Shown: piece by piece, positions 53,401 to 61,991 of the stretch
How the letters are laid out: each line of letters begins with the position of its first letter
Position numbering within the stretch: the stretch's first letter is position 1
From: Pisolithus tinctorius
Taxonomy: Eukaryota > Basidiomycota > Agaricomycetes > Boletales > Pisolithaceae
Assembly (NCBI GenBank): GCA_024663395.1
Contig: JANFAH010000028.1
Span: forward strand, 124,001 to 188,000
DNA: 64,000 nucleotides
Direction: 5' to 3'
Position numbers and translations under genes: made by a program
The notes under the pieces: generated by a model
Told to the model about the DNA's origin: nothing
Databases searched by the model: none
What the model saw: the letters and a program-made list of their open reading frames with translations, nothing else

Positions 53401-54000
53401 TCCTACACCCCCCGGATGGGTGTGGAACCCTTTCTTTCCAAGGCAGAGGCGGCCACAGATCATGCCATCGACCTTGCTAAAGTTTTGGAGGATACAAAGA
53501 AGGCTTTGAACAAGGCTGCAGAGCGAATGAGGATGTCTGCAGATGCATCTCGCTCTGACACTCCCTCTTACTCAGTTGGTGACATGGTTTGGCTGGAGAC
53601 CTCCTGCATCTCTCTCTCTGGCCACCCTTCCAGGAAACTCACAGAACAGTGGATCAGCCCTTACAAGGTTGTTTCACTCAAACCAAATGCGGTAGAGTTA
53701 AAACTTCCCAAGACCCTCAAAATCCATCCGGTTGTTAACGTTTCTCGGGTCAAACCATACAAGGGCCCTTTGGAAGGACAGACTGTCACTCGCCCTGGAC
53801 TGGTAGTGGGACACGAAGGCGATGAGGAGTTCGAGGTGGACTACGTCACTGATTCTCGCCTGAAAAGGAACAGGCTTGAATACCTTGTCCATTGGAAAGG
53901 ATACCATGATGAGGATCGCACCTGGGAACCTGAATCCACCTTAAAGTCTGCCCCTGGTGCTGTCAGGGACTTCCACCGTCGTAATCCTTCTGCCCCCTGA
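50401..54000 (+). CDS. gypsy 3 pol polyprotein with chromodomain
   Basis: The frame is open from the slippery site to TGA 53998-54000, 1199 codons without a stop. Protease: LVDSGANDTFLD. RT: CMVQDYRYLNERTVKNAYPL, MDLQWGYNNVRV, VVYIDDLMIF (YIDD). RNase H: LETDASDFATGAML and IWTDHSNLQYF. Integrase: HDTPLAGHPGWKKTLE and CHCCQMAK for the zinc site, SVDFMELPEAQ, VISDCGPQFAS and TDGQTERLNQDLQQYL for D, D, E. A C-terminal chromodomain, RLEYLVHWKGYHDEDRTWEP, would target integration to methyl-marked histones. Products act in cytoplasmic particles, then in the nucleus. No lesion is visible in pol. Confidence 0.93.
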   Translation, partial: RVQPVEDWVSTGYVYNKFAVLGIDNFSTEQDIFNSETTVPSEEATPVGTAADVKLSVLNSSCDKNKNTPIQKMKETPKIRTADPKAELELEVILEGREKKWSVKALVDSGANDTFLDKKWADENNIPLIKLGRPVVVLNVDGTPNVAGNIMHIASLVMNYQGHRESVWAQVTTLGTHPLILGYTWLQKHNPEVCWEMKQVKLSHCPCECHDLAPRTRVERMAEEQEAQDMEYLYPKLHSTRVRTGTTEELIPKEYHQYLKVFLKEESERMPLRKPWDHAIDLKETFTPKCGHLILLSIEEQKEVSDFLEDQLRKGYIRPSKSPQTSPVFFVPKKDGKKCMVQDYRYLNERTVKNAYPLPLISQLMDKLKGCKLFTKMDLQWGYNNVRVKEGDEWKATFVTHKGAYEPLVMYFGLCNSPFTFQNMMNDIFGDMEDVLVVYIDDLMIFMKTDDEKEHDRIVLEVLRRLEENDLFVKLEKCFFKQKQVEFLGMVVGTEGVSMDKSKVKAITEWPVPTKVCSVQAFLGLANFYQHFVKDFAQIARPLNDLMRKDQLWTWGPREQQAFDALKVAFTTTPILAFPDQDREFRLETDASDFATGAMLSVKCDNDLWRPVAFYSHSMSPPERNYQVFDKEMLAIIRALETWWHYLEATPYQFEIWTDHSNLQYFMKAQNLDRHQAQWAQYLSRFNYRLVYKPGSSMAKADALLRREDHEPEKGADNQGITLLDPSRVGAILVVGEDVDLVLALKSASSVTPQPEGSILKEGLYVCQGKVYVPPAVRMHCLEKHHDTPLAGHPGWKKTLELVSRNYVWPGMTATVRDYVSACHCCQMAKSSRTPPAGKLLPNPVPECPWTDISVDFMELPEAQGFDNVMVVVDRFSKEVVFAPTTKEASSLQTVELFRDHVWTQHGLPSSVISDCGPQFASTFTAELCKMLGVKPKLSTAFHPQTDGQTERLNQDLQQYLHLFVNDRQDSWPSWLKVAQFSYNNKQQESTGRSPFLVTRSYTPRMGVEPFLSKAEAATDHAIDLAKVLEDTKKALNKAAERMRMSADASRSDTPSYSVGDMVWLETSCISLSGHPSRKLTEQWISPYKVVSLKPNAVELKLPKTLKIHPVVNVSRVKPYKGPLEGQTVTRPGLVVGHEGDEEFEVDYVTDSRLKRNRLEYLVHWKGYHDEDRTWEPESTLKSAPGAVRDFHRRNPSAP

Positions 54001-54103
54001 AAACTCCGAGGCATGGACTCTTCCCTCTTCTCCTCGCTCTTCAAACCCCTGGAAAACTTTACTGACACCGTCCCCACCTTCAATCGCCTGGAAGTCGATT
54101 TCT

Positions 54104-54116
54104 AAGGAGGGGATAG
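54104..54116 (+). other. gypsy 3 polypurine tract
   Basis: AAGGAGGGGATAG immediately precedes the 3' LTR; close to the tract of gypsy 2. Confidence 0.8.
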
Positions 54117-54511
54117 TGTTACGATACGTACTCTTTTCCTTTCTTCTCCTCTCTTTTTTGTCTTATCTAATCTTCTCGTCTTATCTTATCCCTCGATCTC
54201 AGCCCAGACTCCGGCCTAGGCCTCGCCTCGCCTTCGCTGTGCTTCCTCCTTCTAGTACATTCTGCTCCACTATGATATCATCATGACATCACTATGATGT
54301 CATGGACCTCATGTACACCTCACTGTCGCCTCATGTACTTTAGTATAAATACCCGTGCTCAATCACCCAACTAGCTCTAAGCTAGTTCATTTGGGTCTTC
54401 AAGTCCTAAATTCACCTGCTTCTAAGCCGCTTCCTTCTCTTTCCTTTTACTCTTCTCTGTTGGTTCTTGGTGCGAGCCTACAACAAACCCTGTTGTTTAG
54501 GTCTCGTCACA
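54117..54511 (+). repeat. gypsy 3, 3' LTR
   Basis: 395 bp; carries 22 bp (near 54280-54303, ATGACATCACTATGATGTCAT-type) that the 5' LTR lacks. Confidence 0.95.
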
Positions 54512-54972
54512 ATATATTCTCCACCCATTCACGGAGCCTGAGGTCAATACACAGCCACCTGTGGAGAGGCAATGTTGCTGGAAGTTCAACAGACGACTGT
54601 CTTCACAGCACATCACAGTTGAGCATTCCCTTGGCTTTCTGAAGGGCCAGTTTCCAAGCCTGAAGGACATGCCACCAGAGTAGGACATAGGCGATACCTA
54701 TCAAGCAGTGGAGGCACTGGTTGCTCTGCACAACTTGTGCATAGACTTGGGTGATCATCCACAACTCATTCCTTTCTTTGAAAACAGTAATACTGAGGTC
54801 AACAATGGTGATATTGATGATGTGGATTTGTGTGGCTATGGAGAGGCTGATGACATTCAAGCTGCTGGAACCGCACTTCCTGCTTGGGAGACAGATGAGT
54901 GGCTCAGGGAAGCTGGTCGGCAGCGATGGAATGTAATATTAGATGACCTCTTTCCAGTATGATACCTGATGA

Positions 54973-56851
54973 TTACTGATTGATAGAGAAGTAGTTCAGT
55001 AGCACTTCACATGCACGGGCCTTGACCTCCTCTGGCATTCCTTCCATCAACATAACCTCTTGTGCATGCCTCACTTTTGCATCTGTTTCTGCCTGCCTAA
55101 CCTCCGCAATTCCCTTTGCCATCAAAAGATCATGCTGCTTCTCCTCCTGGGCCTCCTTCTGTTGCAGCAATATCAAGCGTTCCTTCTCTGACTCCATTGT
55201 AGACCTCAAGTACTCGACATTTGATGAAAAAAACTCTGCAGCTTCTGTGCTGAACCCACCGTGAGAAGTTTGGTGTCGGTGTCGTGGTGCTGTGATGCCC
55301 TTCTGCACTGCCACTTTACCTTTGCTTGCTGGAGGTGTCATGGTGGAAGTGGGCTTTCGTGATGTAGGTTTTTCAAATTTGCATGATGCCAATGGATTGG
55401 CCTGTATCTTCACTTCAAAATCACTGTCATCTTCGTCATTGCTGTTGATCTCAACAGCATCTGACAGTGATCCAGACCGGAATACCTCTTCTCGTGTGAG
55501 GCCTGGATGTTCCCCAAGCCTGTATGTTGTTTAGTTCCTCTTCAAGCAAACATAATTTGCTCGCTCACCTGTCATTAAATAGCTCATACCATCCCAGCCC
55601 ATAGAACTTCTTTAATATGGTGCCTGACAGATTTCCAACATCCTTCCCTGCATGTTGTGCATTTTCAATCTGTTCATCAAGTATCTCCACGTCTGGATCT
55701 CCTCCTCAATTTCCTGTGATTGACTCGTAATTGAGAATGTATGAGAAAATTTTGCTCAGGCATTCGTAATGCCCTCTGACAGATTCTGCAGTGCGCTGCT
55801 GGTCACCAAAAACCTCTGAAGCAACCTGCGATCAACACAAGGAAATATAGTCAGTGTGTAATTGTAAACTATAGTTCCAAGTTACCTTCTTATAAGCACA
55901 CTTGGCATTTACAATGAGAGTATCGAAGTAGGTGCTCTCACTGCCTAGAAGTGCTTCCAAAAGGAGTGTTGTATCAACATCAGTCCAGTTATGATCCTTT
56001 TCCTGCATCCACTCAAACTGCTCCATTGCTTTGTCACCATTGGCCTTCTGCTTTGCCTTGCACTGTTGCTTCATTGGTTTTACCAGCTTTTTGTTGGTAC
56101 TGGCACCATTCTCTTGTGTGAGTGGCTGGTTTTCCTTTTGCATCCTCTTAACACCCTCCCCACCCTCAGGAAGGCTCATGCTCTCATTGTGTGTGCGCTT
56201 CTGTTTCAGGGGGGCTATGCATGGTGATGGTGATGTAGCGGGGTCATTGCTCATGGTGTTTGGATAGGTGCAATCCTGTACCGTAAGGTGGTCATTCTGT
56301 TGTCCATGACCAGAGGCCTGGTAAATCTCAAATAAATAAATCAAAGTCAGTGAGTGTACATTCACTTACAGAAGTCTGCCATTGTTCATTCTCATAGCAT
56401 TGGGTCTCCAGGTTGAGAACCTGCCCTTGGTGCACACTGTGTGGACGGAGCTGGTCATTTTGACTGGAAATGCTGGGGTTGAGATTTGTGTGCCATTGAA
56501 GTATTGAAAACTTTACCTTCTATTGAACCAGTCTGTGCTGTTTCCATGACTTCGATGGTGTTGTTGATGGTCCATGTAGTGTTCACCCTCCTGGAACATG
56601 CCTAAGGAGGACAGGTAGGTATGACCATCACTGTCCATGGACTGCTGAGGCCTGTGTGAACCAGTGAGTGTCCCACTGCCACTGTGCACATAGTGACCAT
56701 TGCTTGCAAACTCTGGGAGGCTGAATATGCTTGCTGGCTGCCTGTTTTTAGCTGATTGTATAGCATTGTGAGGATAGAGTTGCTGGAAGCTGTGTGCTTC
56801 AGTGAGACTAAGAGCTGGAGTATCATATTCTGAGTAGAAGTTGTAGTCCAT
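54973..56851 (-). pseudogene. SANT/Myb-like partner of Harbinger 2, five exons
   Basis: Exons 56517-56851, 56370-56463, 55886-56317, 55569-55825 and 54973-55519 join in frame over introns of 53, 52, 60 and 49 bp, 555 codons including stop. Start MDYNFYSEYDTPALSL. Exon 3 has a lysine-rich stretch and begins the SANT-like domain (DHNWTDVDTTLLLEALLGS); exon 4 completes it (FGDQQRTAESVRGHYECLSK). The last exon is a long charged coiled coil (ESEKERLILLQQKEAQEEKQ) ending LNYFSINQ. The only lesion is TGA 55706-55708 (GN-x-GGDPD), again where Arg is plausible. Role as in Harbinger 1: probable DNA-binding helper of the transposase. Confidence 0.82.
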
Positions 56852-56954
56852 CTGTTGTTCCTAGTACAAACTTCACTACAGAGCCGGAGTCCAGTAGCAT
56901 GTCACAGAGGCTCGGAGACTAGCTACCCACTTGCCTAATTGGTCATTCCCATGC

Positions 56955-57089
56955 CAGAGCAGCTGGAGACAGCATTACCTCACATGCACTCGCATACCCC
57001 TGCCTGTCTCGCTTCGAGTGACAGAAACCTCAATATAAGTTTGACAAACTTGACGACTTTTTGGACGACATCTGCAATTGAGCACGCCT
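56955..57089 (-). repeat. Harbinger 2 right TIR, 135 bp
   Basis: Pairs with 47399-47533; followed by TAA at 57090-57092. Confidence 0.93.
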
Positions 57090-57092
57090 TAA

Positions 57093-57892
57093 GTAATGCT
57101 GGTTTTTAGAACGCTACAAACTGACATGTAATGTGTTGTGTTCAGTTTGCTCACCACTCAAAATTCTACAATCCCATCAGCACGTATGCACCTGACTCAA
57201 GTTCAAGCTATCCGCATGCAGAAACTCAGTTGAGTTCCCATGCATCCCATCCCAGAACATCTCTCAGAGCCATGGGGCGAGCAATGAGTCAGCAGATGGA
57301 ACTGGGGGTTTGAAGGCAACCGGAGGGCAGTGTGTTCTTCGTTGATCCACGTGTACTAGCCTTCAGTTTGATTTGATCCAGTGAGGGCCAACATTGATGG
57401 ATAGAGTTTATATCCAGCGTGTGTTGGTACTGCAAGGGTTGTTTGAGCACATGGACCAGAATGACTAGATTGGTGCCTGTGAGCGCTGGGCTTTGCTTAC
57501 ATCCAAATAGTCAAATAGCAAGCAATGTTTCCACTTTGCCAGGCTGGACACACAGTAAATCTACAGGTTTTACTTGTAATAAAGGTTGGCTCCTTGAAGA
57601 AACTGCTGAATATAGGTATCATGCATGTAGGTATATACTAAACGAAATGAATAGGAAACCCGATGTCACACACCAAAGGTGTTGTGGACATGGTTACAGC
57701 TGACTCTGCCTAACTCGTTGACGAGTTGTGCACAATGCCCAAGCATGCAGATGAAGACTAAAGGCCTCATGCGTAGAAAGACTGTCAGATGTTAACAGTC
57801 ATCCTTCGCACAAGAACAAGTCGTCAGTGCTAAAGAGAAAAGAGGAAGCAAGTTAAGCGCACGTTAAAGGTTTTTAGTGCCCATGTACGGCA
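57093..57892. other. no gene seen
   Basis: Short frames only, none recognisable. This is the right flank of Harbinger 2 and the left flank of repeat R copy 2. Confidence 0.4.
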
Positions 57893-57988
57893 TTCCAGTT
57901 TTCGTCATATCTCCACCATTTCCAAAGATATCGACTCCATTCCCACACTTGCTTAAAGTGCTCAGCCCCACGATTCTTCCTTCCAAAT

Positions 57989-58546
57989 TTGGAGAGGATC
58001 CTTGCACCCTGCGCATTTCTGCAGCACTCCATCCATCAGACACTCATTTCACCAAGTCCATCAATCATGGCCACCTCTTCATCGATCATCTTGCTTGTCT
58101 CATTTGCCAGAGACAGTGGCTATGTATATCTGCCAGGCATTCCCACCAGCTTCTGTCCTGAAGCCCCCTGGTTCATCCCATTGTTGTCAGCCCTGTCTCA
58201 TCCCATGCAGCTTGGTCAGCATGTTCTCCTTGTCAGTATGACTTCCAGAAGGACGTTCTTTGGTCACCTCAGGTCTGTCACTTGGTTAGAAAGGTCTTAT
58301 GTGGTCGTTTCAGTCTCTCTGGTTGATGAAGCATATGGATCATTCCTCCCTGCTCCCTGCACCATCTTTGTTCCAGTCTCATCCATCATTCTTCCTGCAT
58401 TGCGACAGCTGCAGTATAATCTACTGTCCTCCAGCCTCCCTGATCACATTCATGACGAGTATGACATGCATCTTGCCTTCTTACTGCAGGATCCAGCAGA
58501 AGACATTCCCCCTTCTCCTCCTCCTCCATCAGAGCCCCATCCATGA
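57989..58546 (+). CDS. ORF of repeat R, copy 2
   Basis: At least 185 codons, open where copy 1 has TGA (CGA at 58403-58405). Begins MERILAPCAFLQHSIHQTL and ends DIPPSPPPPSEPHP. The sequence is hydrophobic and Ser/Pro-rich with a possible membrane-like stretch (MATSSSIILLVSFA). No domain recognised. It lies upstream of the LTR-like part; it could be an extra ORF or the degenerate end of a retroelement polyprotein. Confidence 0.4.
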   Translation: MERILAPCAFLQHSIHQTLISPSPSIMATSSSIILLVSFARDSGYVYLPGIPTSFCPEAPWFIPLLSALSHPMQLGQHVLLVSMTSRRTFFGHLRSVTWLERSYVVVSVSLVDEAYGSFLPAPCTIFVPVSSIILPALRQLQYNLLSSSLPDHIHDEYDMHLAFLLQDPAEDIPPSPPPPSEPHP

Positions 58547-58983
58547 AGTTTTTGTTAACTTCGCTGAGAGGATGGAAGGGTGGGAGACATGATCGCATAT
58601 GCTCTCATTGCCCCACAGACCCCCAACACCCTAGCCCCCTTTGACACCTGACTCATGCCCTTCAATTCTGGAATTAATACTTCCCTATCTGGAAACACTG
58701 TCCATCTGTCATGCTGTCTTTGGATCTAGAGATGTCTCTGCCGAGATCTAACTTGCATCGCCACCCCCTAATGTGATATCAGTGTGCTTACTCAGTTTCT
58801 GATTCTATTTGACTCATTTTGTGATATTTTGACTATCCTTGACTTGTTCATTGCCAATACTTACCAATCCTCTTTGCTTGCTTACTTATCATTTCTCGCT
58901 TACTCATCATGATTACCCAGTCCTTACTCATTACTTACCAAGTGTTTGTGCCTTGTTTGTCACAAGCTGTGCTCCCCCCATAG

Positions 58984-58991
58984 TATATAAA
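58984..58991 (+). promoter_or_regulatory. TATA box of repeat R, copy 2
   Basis: TATATAAA in the same conserved context as 8020-8027. Confidence 0.5.
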
Positions 58992-59569
58992 CCCCCATGT
59001 ACTTAGCTACCAGAAAGCAATCAGAAGCCATTCACTCAGCAGTCAGTTCAGTGCCTATCTCATTGTCGACAGTTGAGGCTCATTCGGAAGAGTCTATCTG
59101 TCTTCATTCATATCATTGGTAGTTGTGGCTCCATCAAGGGTCTATCTACCTTCATTCATTCATCTGAAGTATCATCTGTGCTCTGTCAGCACACCTGCTT
59201 AGTCATCCATCCACTCCTGCGTAACTCGTCATCGACTTGTGCCAGGAGCACGTCTATCAAAGTCCATTACCCCCAAGTACTTTCAGCTGAACACCTTCAC
59301 TCTGTTCAGCATCCCCTCCTCAGTCATCATCCGTTCATCTACTCCTGCATAACTCATCAATGACTTGTGCCAGGAGCACCTTTACTTGAAGTCTCCCCCA
59401 CATTTAGGTTTCTCTGCACTCCAGGTTCCGTGGAGGCAAACCACCACTCGCTCTTATTTGTCTTTTGTGTTGGATTTGTTTGGTCTTCACCAGCATTCCA
59501 CACTTTGACTCACACCAAGATACAAAGTAGTTCTGTCTATTGAACACAGCATACAGTATAATGAAAGAA

Positions 59570-60504
59570 TGGTGTACCTCAAATTCATATCTTCTCTGCC
59601 TGAAACAAGGTGGTGTGAAGCAGATGATGGGGCAAGACACAATGCTAAGGCAACAATGTTAATCATGTTCCCCAGCTGCTGGACTGAATCTACTTTGTCC
59701 TTCAAGCAAATGGAGATGCTGATTGTGACAAACCAATGACTCAACATCATCAGGGATATGAATGCTCTGGCCACCATGTCAACAAAGATCAAGATGCATA
59801 GGCCTCACTTGCACCTGCTGACTCTCAGAGTGACTCATTGCTCACATGGATGTGTCCTCAGCTCCATTGTGCTTGGGTGCATGCTGTCTCCTATTTGCAA
59901 TCCACCCTTGTATTTTTTGAGCACCTGACACTATCAGTGGGAATAACAGCACTGGGAACATGCTTGCCACTATGAAGCCACAAGCAAGGGCAGGGGAGTC
60001 TGCTATCATGATAATCCCCATGTTATGGATGATGACCACACCCAGGCAAGAAATGGCAGCAAAGATGGCAAAGGTATGGCATCCCATGGCATGTATACAT
60101 TCCTACATAGCTTGACCAACATGAATGCATGAGTGAGAGAATGGTGCCTTACCTGTAACTTGTTGGGGGTCAGCCCACTGTAAAGCAAGTGCATCCACTC
60201 TGCCATGGTGAGAAACACAAGGGCACACAGGACTATATGAGTGTTGTTGGTATGAATGTTTGGGCTGTATGGATGGTGTCAGGGTAAAAGCAAAGCATGT
60301 AGTGATGCTGGCATACTTGAGGTAGCTTCGATACTGTACACAAATGAGAGAACATCATAGATACAGGAAGAAGGAATGACATACCACATCAATATCCCAT
60401 TCCCAGTACTCAACCAAATGAGCTAGGACATGAGCATGGTCATTGATTGTGCATATGTCTGCAAAGGGAGTGAGTTTTAAGATGAATTGGATAGCAGGAT
60501 CCAT
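59570..60504 (-). pseudogene. multi-pass membrane protein gene, frameshifted
   Basis: ATG 60504 (MDPAIQFILKLTPFADIC) opens exon 60385-60504; exon 60153-60333 follows after a GTATGT..ACAG intron (51 bp), then 60102 downwards after a 50-bp intron. Hydrophobic segments: KYASITTCFAFTLTP, THIVLCALVFLTMAEW, TFAIFAAISCLGVVIIHNMG, CGFIVASMFPVLLFPLIV. A 1-nt shift is needed near 60268 (PKHSY versus PNIHTNNTHIV). The C-terminal part (RRQHAPKHNGAEDTSM, TGA at 59842-59844, then RPMHLD..) is shared with 41830-42840. The 3' end is unclear; a donor follows RRYEFE at about 59573. Family not identified. Confidence 0.5.
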
Positions 60505-61014
60505 GGCAAACTAGTAGTGGGGGCCAGATAACCATTTCCATCACCCTTTAAATCTCGAGGGGTGCATGACAGCTAGCGATGGAAGAAGCTGACAGAAACC
60601 TGCAAAGTGCATGATCACCAGTTGGACATAATTTTCACCCATGCCAGCAAGGAGGATGTCTGCATATGGGAATTTCCATCATGGGGCACATGTTCTTGGT
60701 GCATGTGAGTTTTAAATTCTAATTCCAAGAAGTCTGGGTGGAGTTGGTTCATTAACACAGACCATTAGCTGTCCTCGACATCCCATGGGAGCTGCACATG
60801 GAGAGGAGGATGTGGAGAAAATTACTGTAAAAAGGGAATCAACAGCATCATTGATGGATGGTATCATTGTAGTGACACAGCCTGTGCCATCATTTTGGGT
60901 CCTCATGGAATACATCATGGAAGGGCAGTGGACTGACTGCAGTTGTGCTCTACAGAATGTGCAATCTTCTCCATTCCACAGCTGCATGCCGACCCCATGT
61001 AGTCCATTTAGTCA
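60505..61014. other. no gene assigned
   Basis: A minus frame at 60712-60987 is open but has no recognisable content. Could contain the promoter of the membrane-protein gene. Confidence 0.3.
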
Positions 61015-61860
61015 CAACATATAGGTAGCCTGCGTGCCAAAATGCCAACACTTATATAGACCCCACGATGGGCCTGTCTAAATAGATTAGCCATGACACA
61101 TGGACAGGCCTGAGGGCCTATAGTGAGAGCAACATATGTACGGGCCCATAAGTGCAATTCCACAACATATGGGAGGGCCTGTGGAGGGTAAGGATGCTGC
61201 AACATATAGACAGGCCTGTGACCAAGTAAGTGTGCTGAGCTACTGTAAGACATAGACAGGCCTGCCTATTGTATCATGAAGAGGGTCGCAACATATCAAT
61301 GGGCCTGCCCATCATATGCTTTATAGGGTCACAACATAAAGAGGGGCCCCTCTATGATAGATTACAGAGTTGGCAACATATGGAAGGGCCCATCTTTGGG
61401 ATAATATACCCCTGTCACAACATATAGACAGGCCCGTCCATAGCAAGATGTACGCCTGTCGCAACATAAGGACAGGCCCATCAGTAATATCATTTACAGT
61501 GTCACAACACATAGACGGGCCCGTCTAGTAAGATATGCCCCTGTTGCAACATAAAGATGGGCCTGTCAGTAATATCAATTACAAGGTCACAACACATGGA
61601 TGGGCTCATCAATAGCAACATGTATGCCTGTCACAACATAAAGATGGGCCTGTTGGTCACAACATAAGGACAGGCCCTTCAGCAGTATTATTTATATGGT
61701 CATAACGTATGGATGGCCCTTCAGTAATATCTTTTATATCGCCATAAAACAAGGATGGGTCTGTCTAGTAAGATCCACCCCTGTCGCAACATAAGACAGG
61801 CCCAACACCAATAGCATGTATAGCGCCACAACATATTGATTGGATCACAGTAAAATATTG
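61015..61860. repeat. tandem array of about 20 palindrome-centred units
   Basis: Units of roughly 40-45 bp share CACAACATA-N3-5 followed by a GGGCC-centred palindrome: AGACGGGCCCGTCT (61511-61524), AGAGGGGCCCCTCT (61341-61354), GACAGGCCYGTC, GATGGGCCTGTC. Spacer between units is variable and A/T-rich. Open frames through it are by-products. It ends about 130 bp upstream of the dioxygenase gene. Confidence 0.85.
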
Positions 61861-61991
61861 AGGCAAGCATCCCGACATGCCATAATTTTCCAACAAGCTG
61901 CAAGCGGCTTGCCTGCTATACAACTCCGACCTCATCCACCCCAAGCATGAATACTACGCAAGACATGTCTAAAATCCCCCATGGATGGTGA

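Larger units (their letters stand above)
48677..54511 (+). mobile_element. Ty3/gypsy chromovirus 3, full length
   Basis: LTRs 48677-49049 (373 bp) and 54117-54511 (395 bp) begin TGTTAC and end GTCACA. By eye they differ at about 11 bases, mostly transitions, plus a 22-bp indel. Target duplication ATATA at 48672-48676 and 54512-54516. gag and pol are present; pol is open, gag has one 1-nt shift. It is inserted in the transposase of Harbinger 2. Confidence 0.95.
47622..54962 (+). pseudogene. PIF/Harbinger 2 transposase, interrupted by gypsy 3
   Basis: Exons 47622-47944, 47994-48399, 48448-48607 and 48656-48676 joined to 54517-54962 form one frame of 452 codons; introns 49, 48 and 48 bp. Start MPHVGQLQQQDASDLLAVYS, a helical leader. 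HTH region: QPVCFQLACFLLRYG, LGIGFGTVFLYCRQVVRAL. Catalytic region: IGMLDGTLIHL (first Asp), LLLADKGYPSSPY (second Asp, split by the gypsy), ITVEHSLGFLKGQFPSLK (Glu). Lesions: TAA 47724-47726 (CAA expected), TAG 54681-54683, and gypsy 3 with ATATA duplication. The DNA between TSDs removed, Y-I-LHPFTEPE reads through. Acidic tail ends WNVILDDLFPV. Confidence 0.88.
47399..57089 (+). mobile_element. PIF/Harbinger DNA transposon 2 with 135-bp TIRs
   Basis: Terminal inverted repeats 47399-47533 and 56955-57089 match at 129 of 135 positions. Target duplication TAA at 47396-47398 and 57090-57092. Without the gypsy insertion and one TSD copy it is about 3.85 kb. As in Harbinger 1, a DDE transposase (+) and a SANT-like gene (-) converge, here with 10 bp between stops. 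Ends begin AGGCGTGCTCAATTG, unrelated to those of Harbinger 1. Confidence 0.93.
57893..59514 (+). repeat. LTR-like repeat R, copy 2, uninterrupted
   Basis: Matches 6926-8210 plus 11416-11760. It shows the state of the sequence without Harbinger 1 and ends TTGACTCACA. Confidence 0.75.

Noticed and set aside
61015..61860. CRISPR array
   Set aside because: Units and spacers are irregular, palindromic cores diverge, and the genome is eukaryotic.
61008..61903. Minus-strand ORFs through the tandem array
   Set aside because: They are repeats of one motif (ICC.R..L.....) created by the array; not protein-coding.
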